Assembly: GCA_018136815.1 (NCBI GenBank)
Contig: CM030940.1
Coordinates: forward strand, 2,277,915-2,341,914
DNA: 64,000 nucleotides
Direction of reading: 5' to 3'
DNA from: Isochrysis galbana
Taxonomy: Eukaryota > Haptophyta > Isochrysidales > Isochrysidaceae
The notes below the pieces were generated by a model. It was not told where the DNA came from. It saw only the letters and a program-made list of their open reading frames with translations, and did no database searches. A program made the position numbers and the translations under genes. Of the stretch, positions 43,380 through 54,683 are shown one piece after another. Within the stretch, counting starts at the first letter, position 1. Each line of letters begins with the position of its first letter.

Positions 43380-44087
43380 TGGGTGTAACAGGTCAGATGT
43401 TGCCCATTACTGGGTAATAATGTGGTATTAATTTGTTAACGGGCTTAACCCAGCCCTAGCCTTGGCGAATAAGAATAAGCTTATTAAGTATTTAGGCGGG
43501 CCTTTCCATTTCGAAATGCCATTTCTCATTGCCCTATTCATTGTTTGTAGCTGGTGCTGTTGCCCTAGGCAGCACCCCATAATCCATAATGATAATGATT
43601 AATGAGGGACCAGGCTATACTAACTCTCAAGGTGATTATTATTATCATTATCATCAGTCATCAGGATAGGGATAGGGCATAGAGCTGCGGTCAGCCCACC
43701 TTCAAGAATTTTTTTTGAGCTGCAGTCAGCTCCTCCCTCCACCTCCTCATTTATCATTTACTCCCCGCGCTGTGACGATCGTGGGCGTCTGCGCGTGCTC
43801 AATGGTCAATGACAATGAGAGAAAGAAGCACGCGCAAAATTTAGAATTGCGAATTGCACAGTCAGCAGTAAATAGCATGTCGCGGTCTCACATAGGGGAT
43901 ATCTATTAGATATATTATCGCACGGCTACAACCAGATACAACCACACAATGGCGAGCGAGCGCCTGCCATTGGCCACGCCCGCACACCAACATAGGACGG
44001 GCCCGGGGGCCCACTCGGCGGCGCATTGCCGGCGTTATCGGGCGAGATGCAATGCAGGGAAGTGCGCCCAGCCAAAACGCACTGCGC
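43380..44087. other. Intergenic
   Basis: 43560-43670 has imperfect inverted ATAATGATAATGA / TTATTATCATTATCAT motifs. 44000-44087 would be the 3' UTR of EF-G. No gene. Confidence 0.45.
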
Positions 44088-46053
44088 TCACTCGTCGTCG
44101 TCATCGCCCGTGTTGCCCTTGTACTTGGCGAGAAGCTCCTTCTCGACGTTGGGCGGCACAATCTCGTACGAGTCGAGCTCCATAGTGTATGAGGCGCGGC
44201 CCTTGGTGAGCGAGCGCAGCGAAGAGACGTACTGGAACATGTTGGCGAGCGGCACCTTGGCGCGCACCACCTTCATGTTGCCGCGGTCAGAGAGCTCGGC
44301 GACCATGCCACGACGTGAGTTGATGTCGCCAATCACCTCGCCCATCGATTCTTCCGGTGTGATGACCTCGACCTTCATGTTAGGCTCCATTAGCTTGGCG
44401 CCCGCCTCACGCAGGCCCTTGCGGGCGCATGCGCGCCCCGCAATCTCGAAGGCCATGACGGAGGAGTCGACATCGTGGTAGCCGCCGTCAACGAGCGTGG
44501 CCTTGCATCCGATCACGGGGAAGCCGGCGAGGACGCCATTGGACATGACAGACTCGAGGCCCTTGGCGACGCCTGGGATGTACTCCTTGGGCACGGCGCC
44601 ACCCTTGATCTCCTGCTCGAAGATGAAGCCAGAGGTGCCCTCCTCGCCCTGTAGCGGCTCAAACTTGACCTTGATCTTTGCAAATTGGCCCGAGCCGCCC
44701 GACTGCTTCTTGTGCGTATGCTCAATCTCGCACGAGCGCGTGATGGCCTCGCGGTAGGCGACCTGCGGCGGGCCAATGTCGCACTCAACCTTGAACTCCC
44801 GCTTCATGCGATCGCAGATGATGTCGAGGTGGAGCTCGCCCATGCCCTCGATAACCGTCTGACCGGTCTCCTCATCGCGCGAAAAGCGGAAGGAGGGGTC
44901 CTCTGCGGCGAGCTTGATGAGCGCGTTGGTCATCTTCTCCTGGTCAGCCTTCGTCTTGGGCTCGACGGAGACCTTGATCACGGGCTCAGGGAACTCCATC
45001 TTCTCAAGAATGACAGGCGCGTCGGGGTCGCAGAGAGTCTCGCCGGTGGTCGTGTCCTTGCAGCCGACGATGGCGATGATGTCGCCGGCGCGTGCAATCT
45101 CGATGTCAGTGCGGTCATTGGCGTTCATCTCGAGCATGCGACCCACCCTTTCGCGCTTACCCTTGACCGAGTTGAGGACCGAGGCGCCCTTCTCGAGGAC
45201 GCCTGAGTAGATGCGTGCGAAGGTGAGCGTGCCGACGAAGGGATCCGACATGATCTTGAAGGCGAGCGCGGCAAAGGGCTCGTCATCAGACGAGGGGCGC
45301 GTCATTGGCGTCTCGCCATCGACAGAAGTGCCCTTGATAGCCTCGACATCGATCGGCGAGGGCATGTAATCAATGATGGCGTCAAGGAGCGGCTGGACGC
45401 CCTTGTTCTTGAAGGCGGTACCCGTGATGACCGGTACGAAGGCGCCCTGAAGCGTGCCCTTGCGGATGAGCTTCTTGAGTTCGATCGGCGAAGGCTCCTC
45501 ACCCTCAAGGTAAGCCATCAGCGCATCCTCGTCGAGCTCGACAGCCTGGGTACGTGTGGTGCAGGGGTGGGTACGTGTGGTGCAGGGAGTGGCCGGAACC
45601 GGTCGGTCGGCGGTCGCCACGAGCGGGCTCGGGGTTGGGCGGCGCGGCGTGGGGTTGTGCGCGCACCATCTCGACAAGCTCGGCATGGTACTCTTCCGCC
45701 TTTTCCTTGAGATCGTCGGGGATGTCGCCAATCTCGAAGGTGGCGCCAAGGTCCTCGCCGAGCCAGCGGATGGACTTCATTTGCACGAGGTCGACAACGC
45801 CCTCAAACTCCGACTCCTTGCCGATTGGCAGCTGAAGAACGGCGGGCTTGGCGCCAAGCAGGTCGATGATGGTCTTGACGCAGAAGTAGAAGTCGGCGCC
45901 GGTGCGGTCCATCTTGTTGAGGAAGCACATGCGAGGCACCTTGTACTTGTCCGCCTGCCGCCAAACGGTCTCGGACTGTGGCTCCACGCCAGCAACGCCA
46001 TCAAAGACGGCGACTGCGCCGTCGAGGACACGGAGCGAGCGTTCGACCTCGAG

Positions 46054-46092
<39 letters not shown>

Positions 46093-47651
46093 GCGGTGCT
46101 CGCCCGGGTTGGCGACGTTGCCGCAGCCTTAGCGGAGGGGCGAGGGGCGCAGGCGATGGGTCCGGGCGGGGTCAGCATTGGGTGCGTGTCAAGTTCATGT
46201 CAAGCTCGCGAATGCGTTTCCGCTGCTGCCCAGCCGCTCGATCCCGTGCTCAACCCCCTCCACCCCTTACTCACCCTTGACGGAAGGATCCCAGTAGCAA
46301 GTGGTGGCGGCCGACGTGATGGTAATGCCACGCTCCTGCTCCTGCACCATCCAGTCCATCGTGGCACCTCCCTCGTGGACCTCGCCGATCTTGTACGTCT
46401 TGCCCGTATAGAACAGGATGCGCTCGGTCGTGGTGGTCTTGCCTGGAGGCGGGGGAAGTTGGGTCGACATCATGCACCGGACTAGGTGGATGTGGCTCTA
46501 GAAGGCGTAGTGCTGGGCGGCTGAGAGGAAAATGGGGACCCCTCACATGCGTGCGAACACGGAAGGATGTTTGCGAGGGGGGGGGAACAGAAGTGCGGAA
46601 AAGGGCCTTACGATTCCACGATGCAGCACAGAAGAAAAGCGGGAGCGGGTATGGTGGGTAGCATTTGGGGGCGAGGCAAGAGCGCGGGAGAGCAAACAGC
46701 AGGGAGAGGGAATGGAAGCGGTTGTCGAGTAAAAGGCGAAGAAGCCAGAGGGCTTCTCCATGCCGATTGGGGTGGGATGGTGAGAGTTACAGATGGGGGG
46801 TGGGAGAGATGACGCGCACAAGCAGCGCAGCGTCAGAGGGCCTCGGGGTCTCGGGGGGTGAGAAAGGGGTGTGGCATGGGGAATGCCTAAAGTGACAGAG
46901 AGGAAGGGACAGAAAGGTGGAGTACGGGGGAAGGTGTGGAAGAGAAGAGAGGTGGGCGGGATCGAGCTGTGGAAAAGATATCCGGAAAGATCAGTGCGCC
47001 CTAGCAAACGCGGGAGGATGAAGGAGAAAGGCGAAGAAGAAGGGAAACAAGGGAAAGCACGAGTAGGGGGAAGGAGTGGGAGAGAAAGGGGCTGATGTGG
47101 CCAGGGAAGAAGCCCTCGGACCATGTTGAGCGGTTTATGAAGCACACTGGAGACATGAGCGCAGCGGAGGAACAGAAGAGCGGCAGAGAAGCAGGAGAGA
47201 CATGGAGAAGCAGCGACAGAAATGGAGTAAAAGCAAGGAGGGCAAGAGAGGGAAGAGAGAGGGAAGAGGGGGGCGGGAAGAGAAGAAGAGTGAGGGGGGG
47301 GGACAGAGAGACAGGAAGGGAGCGAATGAGGGAGACCAGAAGGAGGGAGAAGAGAGAAAGAGAGGTAGAGCGGGGGGGGGGGGGGTGGGGGAGGGAGCGA
47401 GGGAGGAGGGGGATAGGGAGGAAGGGGGGTGGAGATAGAGAGAGAGAAGGGAAAGAAGAGAGAAGATAGAGAAGAAGCTCACCCGCATCGATGTGTGCCA
47501 TGATGCCCACATTGCGGTACATCGCGAGGTCGACGTCGCGCTTGGTGGCCGTCTGGGCCATGCGCACGCCCGACACGCGTGCGTCACCGCGCGCCGACAA
47601 CGACGAGAGCTGGAGGCCCTGTACGAGCAGAGGGGCGAGGAGGAGACCCAT
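44088..47651 (-). CDS. Plastid translation elongation factor G
   Basis: Four exons (minus strand): 47483-47651, 46275-46442, 45667-46127, 44088-45545; phases 1, 1, 0; 751 residues. EF-G moves tRNAs and mRNA after peptide bond formation. The N-terminus [20 protein letters not shown] is signal-peptide-like, followed by [19 protein letters not shown] before the mature start, indicating import into a complex plastid. G domain: [18 protein letters not shown] (split by intron 1 inside the P-loop), [34 protein letters not shown]. Domains II-V follow with [44 protein letters not shown] and the [13 protein letters not shown] region. The chain ends in an acidic DDDDE. The full set of EF-G motifs is intact. 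Intron 1 is 1040 bp of strongly purine/pyrimidine-skewed repeats. Confidence 0.92.
46443..47482 (-). other. EF-G intron 1, extreme strand asymmetry
   Basis: On the plus strand this kilobase is overwhelmingly A and G (AGAGGAAGG-type). Coding-strand sense is therefore CT-rich. The open frames on either strand are compositional. Confidence 0.8.
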
Positions 47652-48543
47652 GCTTCTCTCTCTCTCGCTCGCTCGCTCGGAGAGAGGGGGTAGAAGGGGG
47701 GTGCGAGGGTGACAGGGTGGAGCGAGAATACGTAAGAGACGGCCGTGTTTACACGAGTACCGAGCGTGGGGCGGAAGGCTCGTGCCGGGCGCCCTCTCGT
47801 TCTTGCCACACTCTCCGTGTTCGCAGGCTCGTCGCGCGAGCCGACCCGATGGGTTTTATTACGTCACGAGGGAGAAGAGAATAGAATCCGACGGAGCGTC
47901 GGCCCCCCCCCCCCCCCCGGCCGCCGCTTCCCCCCCTCTCTCCCCCTGTGAGAGAGAGAGAGAGAAGGGCCGCGAGGACTCCACGAAACTCCTCCTCGGG
48001 AGATTGTGGAGGGGATTCTCTAACTTCTACGCGGGGCCTTCCCATCCGCGGGGGAAGGGGGCACTCTCTACTTTCTACGGAGGCCCCCGCCCGCGTCGAG
48101 CGCCATCGAGAAGCTCGGAACGTTCGCAGAAGCTTCCCGCCCCCCGCGGCCACCACGCGCGCCTCTGCCGACGGGGACGAACCGAGGCGATTTCTATTGT
48201 TTTCGAGATCGGCCTTTTTTTTGTTCGTTCGCAGTTCGCACAGCACCTGTGCACTCCTCGACCTCAGCTCTCAGCTCACACCGTCGCTCCGCCTCCATAT
48301 CCTACAGTATGGGTGCACCATTAAGAAAACAGGACTCCAAAGCTTCTAAAGCTTTCTTGCCCCCACCGGGCTCCGCCCGGGGGTTTCTTATTTGAGGTTT
48401 CTTAGGCGCGGGGTGGGGTGGGGGGGGGGGGTCTTATTTCTTGCGGAGACGAAAGTCGAGTGCGCGGGCCACCCCCCCCCCCCCGCGCGCCCCCCCCCCC
48501 CCGCCCCCCCCCGCGCCGTGGCCCCAACAAACTCCGCCCCCAA
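47652..48543. other. Divergent intergenic region
   Basis: Promoter region between EF-G (minus) and the plus-strand gene at 48544. Contains a C-run at 47907-47920, GA-repeat at 47948-47964, a short duplication around 48020-48085 (TCTCTAACTTCTACG / TCTCTACTTTCTACGG), a small hairpin CCGGGCTCCGCCCGG at 48367-48381, and C/G-runs at 48420-48512. No RNA gene recognised. Confidence 0.4.
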
Positions 48544-49615
48544 ATGCCCTCGCTCGTCGCCATGGTCTTGGGACTGAGGGAGCTGTTCGGCACCCCTCCC
48601 GGCGGGCAGCTCACTGAGGACGTCGCAAAGATGCGACGCGAAATGGGCTTGCCCGCCGCAGGCTCGCTCCTGCAGCAGGTGGAGGAGTTGTGGAATATCA
48701 CAGGTTTGGGAGGCAGCCCCCCCCGAAGAGCGTCGGAGCTGGCAGCTCCCCCTCCCCCCCCCCAAACCAGCCCTGCGACCGGGAGGAAGGGGGGACGAGT
48801 GCGACGCACGGCGGCACAGGACGCACGGCAGCAGCTTCTCGGCTCGCCCAGCAAACTCGGCGGGGAGGAGATTATGCGGGCCAACAGACGGGGACGAAGA
48901 GGAAGAGGGCGGCAACGAGCGCTGCAGTAGTGGACCCGAAGCAACCGACCCTCTTGACGACTATGCCGATGGCGACGAGAATCTACGTGACGTCGGCGGC
49001 CCGGCGAGCGGCCTCGCAAGCCATGGCGTCGGTCTGCTTGTCATCCGACGAGTTCATGGGAGAAGTCGGCTTACAGGTGAGCCGCTCAAGGCCCCTGAGC
49101 CGACGTTCGGGTGCGAGTGGTGCGGCCGCTCCTTCCCTAAGGCCATGAGCTTGCGATTGCACTGTCTGCACAAGCATGCATGCAGCGAAGCGGGGGAAGA
49201 AGTGCAGAAAACCCCAGGCCAGCAGTTGGCTCTCCCCAAAGAAGCCCCTGTAACTGTCACACTGTCTCCTTGGCGCGTCGAAGCCAACGGCAGAGTCGCA
49301 TTCGCCATTCGGGTGAACGGCAGGTCCGTCACTGACTGGCGCGCCCAGAGAGAGGCGGATGAGGCGGCTGCTGCTGAGGCTCGAAGGCGGAGAGAGCGAG
49401 AGTGCTACAGGCGCATGAGTTTCGACGAGAATGGAGGTGTAGGTGAGGGGAGGCGGGGCTCCCATCGTAGGCACCAGTACACCGTGAAGGAAAAGTTGAT
49501 GCTCCTTGATGTCTTTGACAAGGTTGCACAGGACCCGACGTGCGCGAATAAACTCCACGCGTTCAACTCGCACGTTGCTGAGGGAATGGTGCCTAGGTAC
49601 ACTTGGAACATTTAA
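48544..49615 (+). CDS. Probable transposon-encoded C2H2 zinc-finger / HTH protein, truncated
   Basis: A first block starts at ATG 48544 (MPSLVAMVLGLRELFGTPPG to QQVEELWNIT) and probably splices near 48705. A second open block from about 48870 to 49615 contains an acidic stretch (TDGDEEEEGG), a C2H2 finger (GCEWCGRSFPKAMSLRLHCL then HKH), an Arg/Ala-rich linker, and QYTVKEKLMLLDVFDKVAQD, which looks like the first helices of a Brinker/pogo-like HTH. It stops shortly after, before any catalytic domain. This combination is typical of the DNA-binding end of DDE transposases or of genes derived from them. The exon joining is inferred; the two blocks are in different frames. Confidence 0.4.
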
Positions 49616-49739
49616 TGAGGACATGCATGTGGTAACTCAATAGCCAAGGTTTGGGACAAAATAACATGGTATGCTCATGCTCTCACCTAGCAAAGTCCGT
49701 CCTAGTTTCTAGGACTAGTCCTAGAAAGCTGGGTACCTT

Positions 49740-50547
49740 TATCCGGTATCGAGCAGAGAGACGAGGGTGCGATCCGATGGCGACAGGCGTACGCTGACGG
49801 GCTGAGGCCCGTCAGCAGAGGAAGGCGGGCAGGCGGGCTTGGGCGAGGGCGAGGACGGCGGCGAAAGCGACATCGAGCGAGAGGCGAGAGGCGAGGGTGA
49901 GTGTGAGGAGGGCTGTGATGGCAGGGGCTGGCGAGAGAAGGAGAGGTTGTAGGGTATGAGTGTTACGAGAGCGAGAACGACGAGAACGAGAGCGACGAAT
50001 GACGAATGACGACGGGACGACGGACAGAGACACCCAGGAAAACACCCCGACTCTCGCCCCACGACTTTCTCACATAACTCGACTGAAATCAAACCCAAAC
50101 ACTCCGGCCAGACGACGACGGACGACGATCAGAAGGCGATCTGTCGGCGATCCCGTCTGGAAGGGGAATCGCACCATAACGGAAACGAGGGGCAATCCTG
50201 CCTCACAAGATTCCAAGAGACCTACCAAATAAGACGAAAGGAGTGCGATGTGCCTAAGGGGGAGATACGAAGAGGTCGTAAATTAAACCTGATTGCCCGC
50301 AGAAGCAGATAAAGAACCGCTGTAGAGATAGCAAATTAAACCTATTTGCGAGGCGCCTGGGAGGAAGAAAGGTGGGGAAACTTCCCTTCTCTTTCGAGAG
50401 AAAGAGAGAGGGCGCTCCACAACCCACGATCTCATGCATCCAAGCGAAGCTTTTGACCGAGAACGAGAACGAGAGAATTATAACGATAAATACCGAACGA
50501 CGAAGAGAAGAGCGAAGCCTAACGAGTGTCGATTCGCGAATGCGACA
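49740..50547 (-). repeat. LTR-type element fragment, minus orientation
   Basis: On the minus strand starts at 50547 with TGTCGCATTCGCGAATCGAC. Parts match 3440-3670 and 4897-5110 in inverted orientation. The distal boundary is not defined. Confidence 0.55.
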
Positions 50548-50825
50548 CTAGAGGACCTAATATCATGATATCAGGACCTAATATCAGCCTAATGGAGCAT
50601 CTATGGCTGTATTCGGCCATCGGCCATCGGCCATCGTCCAAGTACATTCAACATTCAAATGCGCGGTACCAAATACATATACGTATATCTTACACAAATG
50701 CAGTACCGGTACCGGGGGGGGAGCTCCCATTTCCCAAGCCTTCCCCCCCCTCGCCAATCATCAATCATGGATCATTATGGATGTTGCATCAGCTTATGAG
50801 CTCGCAATTTTCAATTTTGTCGCAA

Positions 50826-50950
50826 TCGCATTCGCGAATCGACACTCGTTAGGCTTCTCTTTCGTCGTTCGTCGTTTGTCGTTTCGGCATTTGTCGTTGT
50901 ATGATTCTCAGCTTTCTCTCGTTCTCGGTCAAAAAACTTCGCGTGGCGCG
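50826..50950 (+). repeat. Second, inverted LTR start of the same family
   Basis: CGCATTCGCGAATCGACACT then CGTTAGGCTTC matches the complement of 50430-50547, so two LTR ends of this family face away from a 280-bp spacer in opposite orientation. Confidence 0.55.
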
Positions 50951-51043
50951 TGGACCCCTGGCCCCTGCCTGGCCCTTGGGCTGCCTTGCTTGTGGAAGAA
51001 TCTTGGAGGAAGGCGAAGGCGCGCTTCTAGCTAAGTTGTTCCA

Positions 51044-51440
51044 CAGGTACCGGTACCGGTACCGGTGGACCGGTACCGGGTCCGCCGGACCCGGTGGTGC
51101 GTACAGTATGGTGTAGCCGGGAGGGCTGTGCGCTGTGCTCGAGCGGGAAGAGGAAATGGGGATTGAAGTTGAAGATCCCCCAACGGAGGAAGGGGGGCAG
51201 GGGGAGGAGGAGGAGGAGGAGTTCTAATAGCTCATAGCGAGCGTGGCGGGAGCGCGTGGACGGCGATCCCTCGGTGTGGGCGGTGGGCGTATTGCGTATA
51301 TTGTGTAGCTGTCTGTATGCTGTATGTACACTATAAGAGTATCTAATGGTATAATTAGAGTATTATAATAAGTACCACAGGTACGGTACCGTACCGGTAC
51401 CGGTACCGGGTGAAGCCTCTCAAGACCCGGTGGAACCGGT
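51044..51440. repeat. GGTACC/ACCGGT palindromic hexamer clusters
   Basis: Runs of alternating GGTACCGGTACCGG at 51044-51094 and 51377-51432 (a shorter one at 50702-50716). Each is self-complementary. A (GGA)n run lies at 51204-51221. No gene is visible between 49616 and 51988 apart from LTR debris. Confidence 0.8.
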
Positions 51441-51988
51441 ATACGGTGGAACAGTGGAACAACTTAGGCTTCTAGAGTGGTTTTGTGCCCGTACATACAG
51501 CGTTTTCGTACATAACACGTAACGTTGAATTACTTTTCGCTTCTTTTGTTCATAGTAGTACAACTTACACGCGAGACTGACAACAACACAACAACGCCGC
51601 AGCCCATCCGCCTCGAGAAGAGCAAGATAGAGGAGAAGAGTAGTAGACACGGCTCTCCGCGTAGAAGTGGAAAGAAAGGCCACCTCCGCTTCCCCCCCCC
51701 CCTTCCGGTATCACCCACTCCGCCTTCCCTCCCTCGTGCTCTCTCATCTCGCCCCGCGAGAGTAGTTAGCGATCCGCGCGCGAGACCACGACGCGCCGCG
51801 GCCGCTCCACGCGTGACAATTCACATAAACAGGTCGATTTACTTGAGTAACGCGCTTGCCCTTTGCATGCGATGCACGTTTGACTCTCTACCTGATCCTC
51901 CCGGATTTTATTATATGAAATGGTAGGTTCTATTCAGTACCGAGGGGGTGCCGTGCTTCCTCCGGTGGTGTCCTCGGTCGCCGTCAGG

Positions 51989-53597
51989 ATGCTGCACCTG
52001 GTCGCTCTCTCCGCGTCTTGCCTCGTAGTCTTCTCCCCTACGTGCCCGGGCCGCGTGGGCGTGGCGCCGGTGTGGCGGGCACGTCCTGCGCTCTCGCGCG
52101 CGCGTGTGCCCCTTGCGCTCCAGGGCCCGCCTCCCCCGGTCCCTGGAGAAGAGGAGGAGGACCCGGAGGATAAGCTCAATGCGGCCTACAGGCTGCTGGG
52201 GGTGACTCAGGTGAGAGGGGAGGGGAGGGAGGGGCGGAAGTGGGGGAGGGGGGCTGACGGCTCAGGTGAGAGGGGGGGGAGGTAGGGTGAGTAGGAGAAG
52301 CTCAACGCGGCCTACAGGCTGCTGGGGGTGACTCAGGTGAGAGAGGAGGGAGGGGCGGAGGGGGAGTGAGTAGGAGAAGCTCAACCTCATGTGAGGGAGG
52401 AGGGGAAGAAGGGGGGAACGGGGGCGAGAATGGAGGGGGAAGGGGGGGGGGGGGGGGGGCGAAGGAAAGAGGAGAGGTCCTGACACACCCGATCGAGCGG
52501 TACCACTCCCTTTGCTGGTCGCTCGCTGGATTGAGGAGGGGAGTGGCTCGGCCGTCAACAAACTGCATAGGGTGAGGGAGCGCAGTGCTGCTCTCCCGCC
52601 TGACCCCGGGCGGCTCTCTCAAATGTTCGCTCGGACGCCGGCCACCACTGCCTTAGCCGCCGCGCGCACATACTTGTCGATAGGAAAACGCGCCCTCCTT
52701 TTCTGCGGGGTTGGAAAGGGTGCAGAGGAACATGGCAGGGTGATAGGCTTCCCTAACGAGATTTCGAGACAACGAGTTGAAAACGCTCCGGCAAAGAATG
52801 GATTGGGACTTGTGGAGAGCACTGAAGGGGAACTGTCGCTGCCGGTGAAGCGAATGTTTGGGAACCGCGTTCACATGTAGCATCATAGCACACTACTGCG
52901 GTATGGTAGGGGTGGCGTCCCGCGGTGCCGCCTCCCTCAGCACCGACCTGCTCGCATGTGCCCGCCCCCGCAGGACGCGGGCTACGATGAGGTGACTGAC
53001 GCGCACATCGAGCTGACCGAGCGCTACTCGGATGACCCGGCGCGCGTGCAGCGGCTGGATGATGCCAAAGATCTCGTCGTCGCGGAGCAGCTCCGGAGGC
53101 GTATGGCGGGTGAGCTGCGACCTGTCGTCACCGAATCGCCGTGGGACAAGAAGCCTGTCCAACGCGAGATGCCATGGGTGCCAGTCGTCGAGTTTCTGCA
53201 AAAGTTCATCCGGCCACCTGGATTTGGGCACTTCAAGACCGTGTCGCCCATGTTCACCATCCTGCTTGCCATGCCTTGGTTCGCGCCCAGCGTCGTTGGC
53301 TCTGTCACGCTACTCAGCTGCGTCGCCGGCTTCGCTTTCACTTACAATCGCGGGCAGGCGGACGTGCCCAAGGATGAATGGGGCCAGGTGGGCGAGATCA
53401 GGCCGTACAAGCGCAAGCCGATGCTTATCACAATCGCCTGCTGCACCATCACCTACACCATCGCCACTGTGCTCGCAAAGCGCGTCGTGGGTGGGATGGT
53501 AGGCGCGCCGCGCGGCTTCGACGCCATCGTCAAGTCCAGCTTCCTCTGCCTCGGCCTCTTCTTCCAGGCCCTCATCGTCGACGTCCACGCCGTCTGA
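51989..53597 (+). CDS. CPP1-like plastid membrane protein with degenerate J-like domain (DUF3353)
   Basis: Two exons, 51989-52210 and 52974-53597, phase 0, 281 residues. ATG 51989 gives MLHLVALSASCLVVFSPTCP, a signal-peptide-like start, then an Arg/Ala-rich stretch, as expected for a complex plastid. A J-like helical unit spans the intron: NAAYRLLGVTQ then DAGYDEVTDAHIELTERYSD and the RVQRLDDAKDLVVAEQLRRR helix; the HPD motif is absent. Three hydrophobic segments follow (MFTILLAMPWFAPSVVGSVT; MLITIACCTITYTIATVLA; KSSFLCLGLFFQALIVDV). In plants CPP1 stabilises protochlorophyllide oxidoreductase and assists plastid import. Conservation of that role here is inferred. Pairs functionally with the plastid EF-G only by compartment. 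Confidence 0.8.
52211..52973 (+). other. Intron with internal duplications of the exon end
   Basis: At 52295-52346 the last 35 bp of exon 1 plus its donor (CTGCTGGGGGTGACTCAG|GTGAGAG) is repeated. Part of the unit also recurs at 52376-52395. G-run at 52443-52459. Confidence 0.75.
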
Positions 53598-54240
53598 GCG
53601 CGCGCTTCGCCGTGAGTTTCCGCCCCCATTATATACGCCAGTACCCGCAGCACCACAGCTCCCCCCACCCTCACCCCCCGCCAAACGGTGGCCACCCGAG
53701 CCTTGGTCGCATGCTCGCATCACCCAGAGATGCACATCTTTGTGCGCCGCGCACGCCATTCTCGTGTCTTGCATGCCGCCACTGCTGCACCTTCCTTTGA
53801 ACACGCTCCGCTTGCGTCTTGAGATATCATCGAGCGAGTAAGCATGTGACATGAACCAGATTAACACGGGCCAGACAGGCAGAATAGCCGACTATGTTGC
53901 GTCTGCACCGCTAGCCAGCATTTGATCGTTATTGTTTTGCTCATAGTCCCTAACGCTAACGTGAGGACGCTCTGAGGCGGGTGTGGTAGTGGCATAGGGA
54001 GCAGTTCTAAAATCAGGTTGAACCCAGCCACACTAGGTAGAAACATAGAAGTAGTGGTATAATAATCAATAATATACCAACGACAAGTAAGTTTATACTT
54101 GGTTGCGATCTGGAGCTTGCCGACGCGTCTCTGGGGAGCGGCGCGCGCTCCATGAGACCATTTTTAACAATAGTAATAGTTCACCAGGAAATAGAAAAAG
54201 CAATCGACGAGAGCTCGCACTCCTAGGAGTGGCCCTAAAC
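53598..54240. other. Intergenic
   Basis: 3' flank of the CPP1-like gene. 54085-54106 carries a reversed, diverged retroposon A terminus; 54133-54188 matches 5343-5396. Confidence 0.45.
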
Positions 54241-54271
54241 GCTAAACGACGGAGAACCCGACGTTAGCGGA

Positions 54272-54530
54272 GTGCCTGCAGACAGGATAAGGGAACTCAA
54301 CGACAATATCAAAGAGATCAGAAGCAAGTCCAAACCGTCGAAAAAAGAATGCTTCAACTCCCTAAAACACGAAGAAAGGATGCCTGGAGAATTTTTCCGG
54401 AAGTTCAAAGCAGAGCACACGAACGCGCGTTTGGCAAGGCCACGCCCCCGGGATTTGATGTTAATAACGGTGATGTATGATGTTATATCGCCACAGACCA
54501 CAGAGAGATGTCTCAGAGATACAAACCACG
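54272..54530 (+). pseudogene. Possible LINE-type protein fragment
   Basis: Encodes RIRELNDNIKEIRSKSKPSK and ERMPGEFFRKFKAEHTNARL, resembling the linker between endonuclease and reverse transcriptase in LINE proteins. Short and without catalytic motifs, so weak. Confidence 0.3.
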
Positions 54531-54678
54531 GAATATCTTGGGACCGAAGAATACTTTGGAGAAAACTTCCTTCTATCAGCCAAGGAGAGGAGGACAGAGA
54601 GAGAGAGAGCGAGAGAGAGAGAATCTCGCAGAGCGGCGACTTCAAAGCGTGAAGTCGAAGCAGTCGTGTGCCTGTTTA

Positions 54679-54683
54679 TCACC
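54679..54683. repeat. Left 5-bp TSD of solo LTR
   Basis: TCACC, repeated at 56128-56132. Confidence 0.8.

Noticed and set aside
46543-47145. Open frames inside EF-G intron 1
   Set aside because: Bounded by matching splice sites of a well-supported gene and made of skewed simple sequence.
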